Made by a program: the position numbers and the translations under genes. The notes under the pieces are model-generated. The model did not search any database, was not told the origin of the DNA, and saw only the letters and a list, made by a program, of their open reading frames with translations. This document shows, in pieces, positions 63,290 to 64,000 of a stretch of DNA of 64,000 nucleotides (position 1 is the first letter of the stretch; every line of letters begins with the position of its first letter). Source of the stretch: Botryosphaeria dothidea (lineage: Eukaryota > Ascomycota > Dothideomycetes > Botryosphaeriales > Botryosphaeriaceae); assembly GCA_011503125.2 (NCBI GenBank), contig WWBZ02000018.1:62001-126000 (forward strand). The letters run 5' to 3'.

Positions 63290-63542
63290 TATTATATATT
63301 AAATTTTTAATTCAATATATATATGAATAATAGGGTAGTTATTATTTATATTTGTGAGCGAATACAAAGTATTCAAATTAATACATTTAGTTATAATTCT
63401 GCATACAAAAACATTTATACTAGTCCCTCCTCCAAAAGAGGAAAAGAGGGGGGGCCTGTCCCGGTGGGACCTTTCTGGTCCCACCGGAAAAGTTTTGTTA
63501 TAAGACATTAAAGTATATATCAATATATGTAGTTTTTATATT
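63290..63542. other. Spacer upstream of cox1
   Basis: AT-rich. A GC hairpin lies at about 63450-63495 ('CCTGTCCCGGTGGGACC' / 'GGTCCCACCGG'). Confidence 0.6.
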
Positions 63543-63850
63543 ATCTTGCCTTCTTTTAATTCAAATATTAGAGTTTGAGATAATGTCTCTGCTAATGAAC
63601 TCAGTGATGAGCCAGGTAAGAGAAAATCTTCGATTTCTCTATGAACAGAAAGATGATTTTTATCAAGTAATGCAAAGGATATTGGAACGTTGTATTTAAT
63701 CTTTGCATTATTCTCAGGATTAATAGGAACAGCTTTTTCTGTTCTAATCAGATTAGAATTATCAGGTCCAGGTGTACAATATATTGCAGACAACCAGTTA
63801 TATAATGCTATAATAACTGCTCATGCGATCCTGATGATTTTCTTCATGGT
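63543..63850 (+). CDS. cox1: Cytochrome c oxidase subunit 1, first exon
   Basis: Catalytic subunit of complex IV. '[20 protein letters not shown]', '[20 protein letters not shown]', '[20 protein letters not shown]' and 'ILMIFFMV' are unmistakable Cox1. The conserved part begins at 63648. The same frame is open further upstream ([20 protein letters not shown], then [11 protein letters not shown]) to a TAA at 63501 without any ATG. Hence the start is uncertain: a non-AUG codon or a longer N-terminus. The exon ends at '..TTCATGGT' (63850), where an intron begins. The rest of the gene lies beyond the window. Confidence 0.85.
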
Positions 63851-64000
63851 CGAAAAAAAAATTTAATATATTTAATTTTAAATCGCAACCTTCTCTGAAA
63901 ACAGAGAAGGTAAATAACGATAATAACAATCTTCCAACAGGTAACAATAATAATAATGACGGTAATAACAATTCTAATAATCCTAAATATAAGTATGTTA
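63851..64000 (+). other. Start of the first cox1 intron (incomplete)
   Basis: Non-Cox1, AT-rich sequence follows the exon. 'CAACCTTCTCTGAAAACAGA' then 'GAAGG' forms a hairpin, and an Asn-rich open stretch ('GNNNNNDGNNN') reaches the window end. The intron type cannot be judged. Confidence 0.6.

Noticed and set aside
63536..63793. Minus-strand ORF of 85 codons
   Set aside because: It is the antisense shadow of cox1 exon 1.

Overview
This window is part of a fungal mitochondrial genome, most likely a filamentous ascomycete (Pezizomycotina-like). The evidence is the AT-rich sequence, TGA at conserved Trp positions throughout cox3, cob, nad2, nad4 and nad6 together with a trnW with anticodon UCA (genetic code 4), a nad2-nad3 pair separated by only two bases, an rps3 gene inside group I intron sequence, an atp9 gene, and every identified gene on the + strand. 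The species cannot be named from the sequence. The genome is swollen by group I introns, LAGLIDADG and GIY-YIG homing endonuclease (HE) genes in all stages of decay, GC-rich clusters and small palindromes.

Layout: nad4 (1 intron) 161-3245; rps3 within a group IA-type intron core lying outside rnl, 3.4-5.3 kb; rns 5.5-9.6 kb, with a group II intron at E. coli position about 952 that encodes a LAGLIDADG protein and a small ORF-less group I intron; two extra copies of the rns 3' end separated by decayed HE genes, 9.6-12.6 kb; trnY, N, (R), K, G, D, V, R; nad6 fused in frame to a GIY-YIG protein, 15.8-18.1 kb; a debris region with trnS(GCU), a nad4 fragment, W, I, S(UGA), P; rnl about 21.1-28.25 kb with three introns; trnM, T, M, L(UAA); a decayed nad2-5'-end::GIY-YIG chimera; trnE, H, M, A, a decayed GIY-YIG gene, F, L(UAG), Q, and a second H-M pair; cox3 36.66-47.85 kb with six exons, including microexons of 10 and 5 nt, and a first intron zone in which exon 2's start is present four times; an acidic unknown ORF; trnC; a nad2-like chimera; a broken plasmid-type family B DNA polymerase; an altered trnR(UCU) copy; nad2 (1 intron); nad3 fused in frame to GIY-YIG, with the old nad3 3' end left behind; atp9; cob (2 introns); trnR(UCU); the first exon of cox1. 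The tRNA set covers all 20 amino acids.

How the parts work together: nad2/3/4/6 are complex I subunits, cob is complex III, cox1/cox3 are complex IV, atp9 is the ATP synthase rotor ring, and rns, rnl, rps3 and the tRNAs serve mitochondrial translation.

The most interesting theme is a mobility pattern beside normal intron homing. HE genes, especially GIY-YIG ones that share an upstream linker resembling 'DNKGKSGIYRW', are fused to gene ends without an intron, and the resident gene end is left displaced downstream (nad6, nad3) or repeated in series (rns 3' end, cox3 'TYLGNHT'). Gene 5' ends and half-tRNAs are also scattered as recombination scars.
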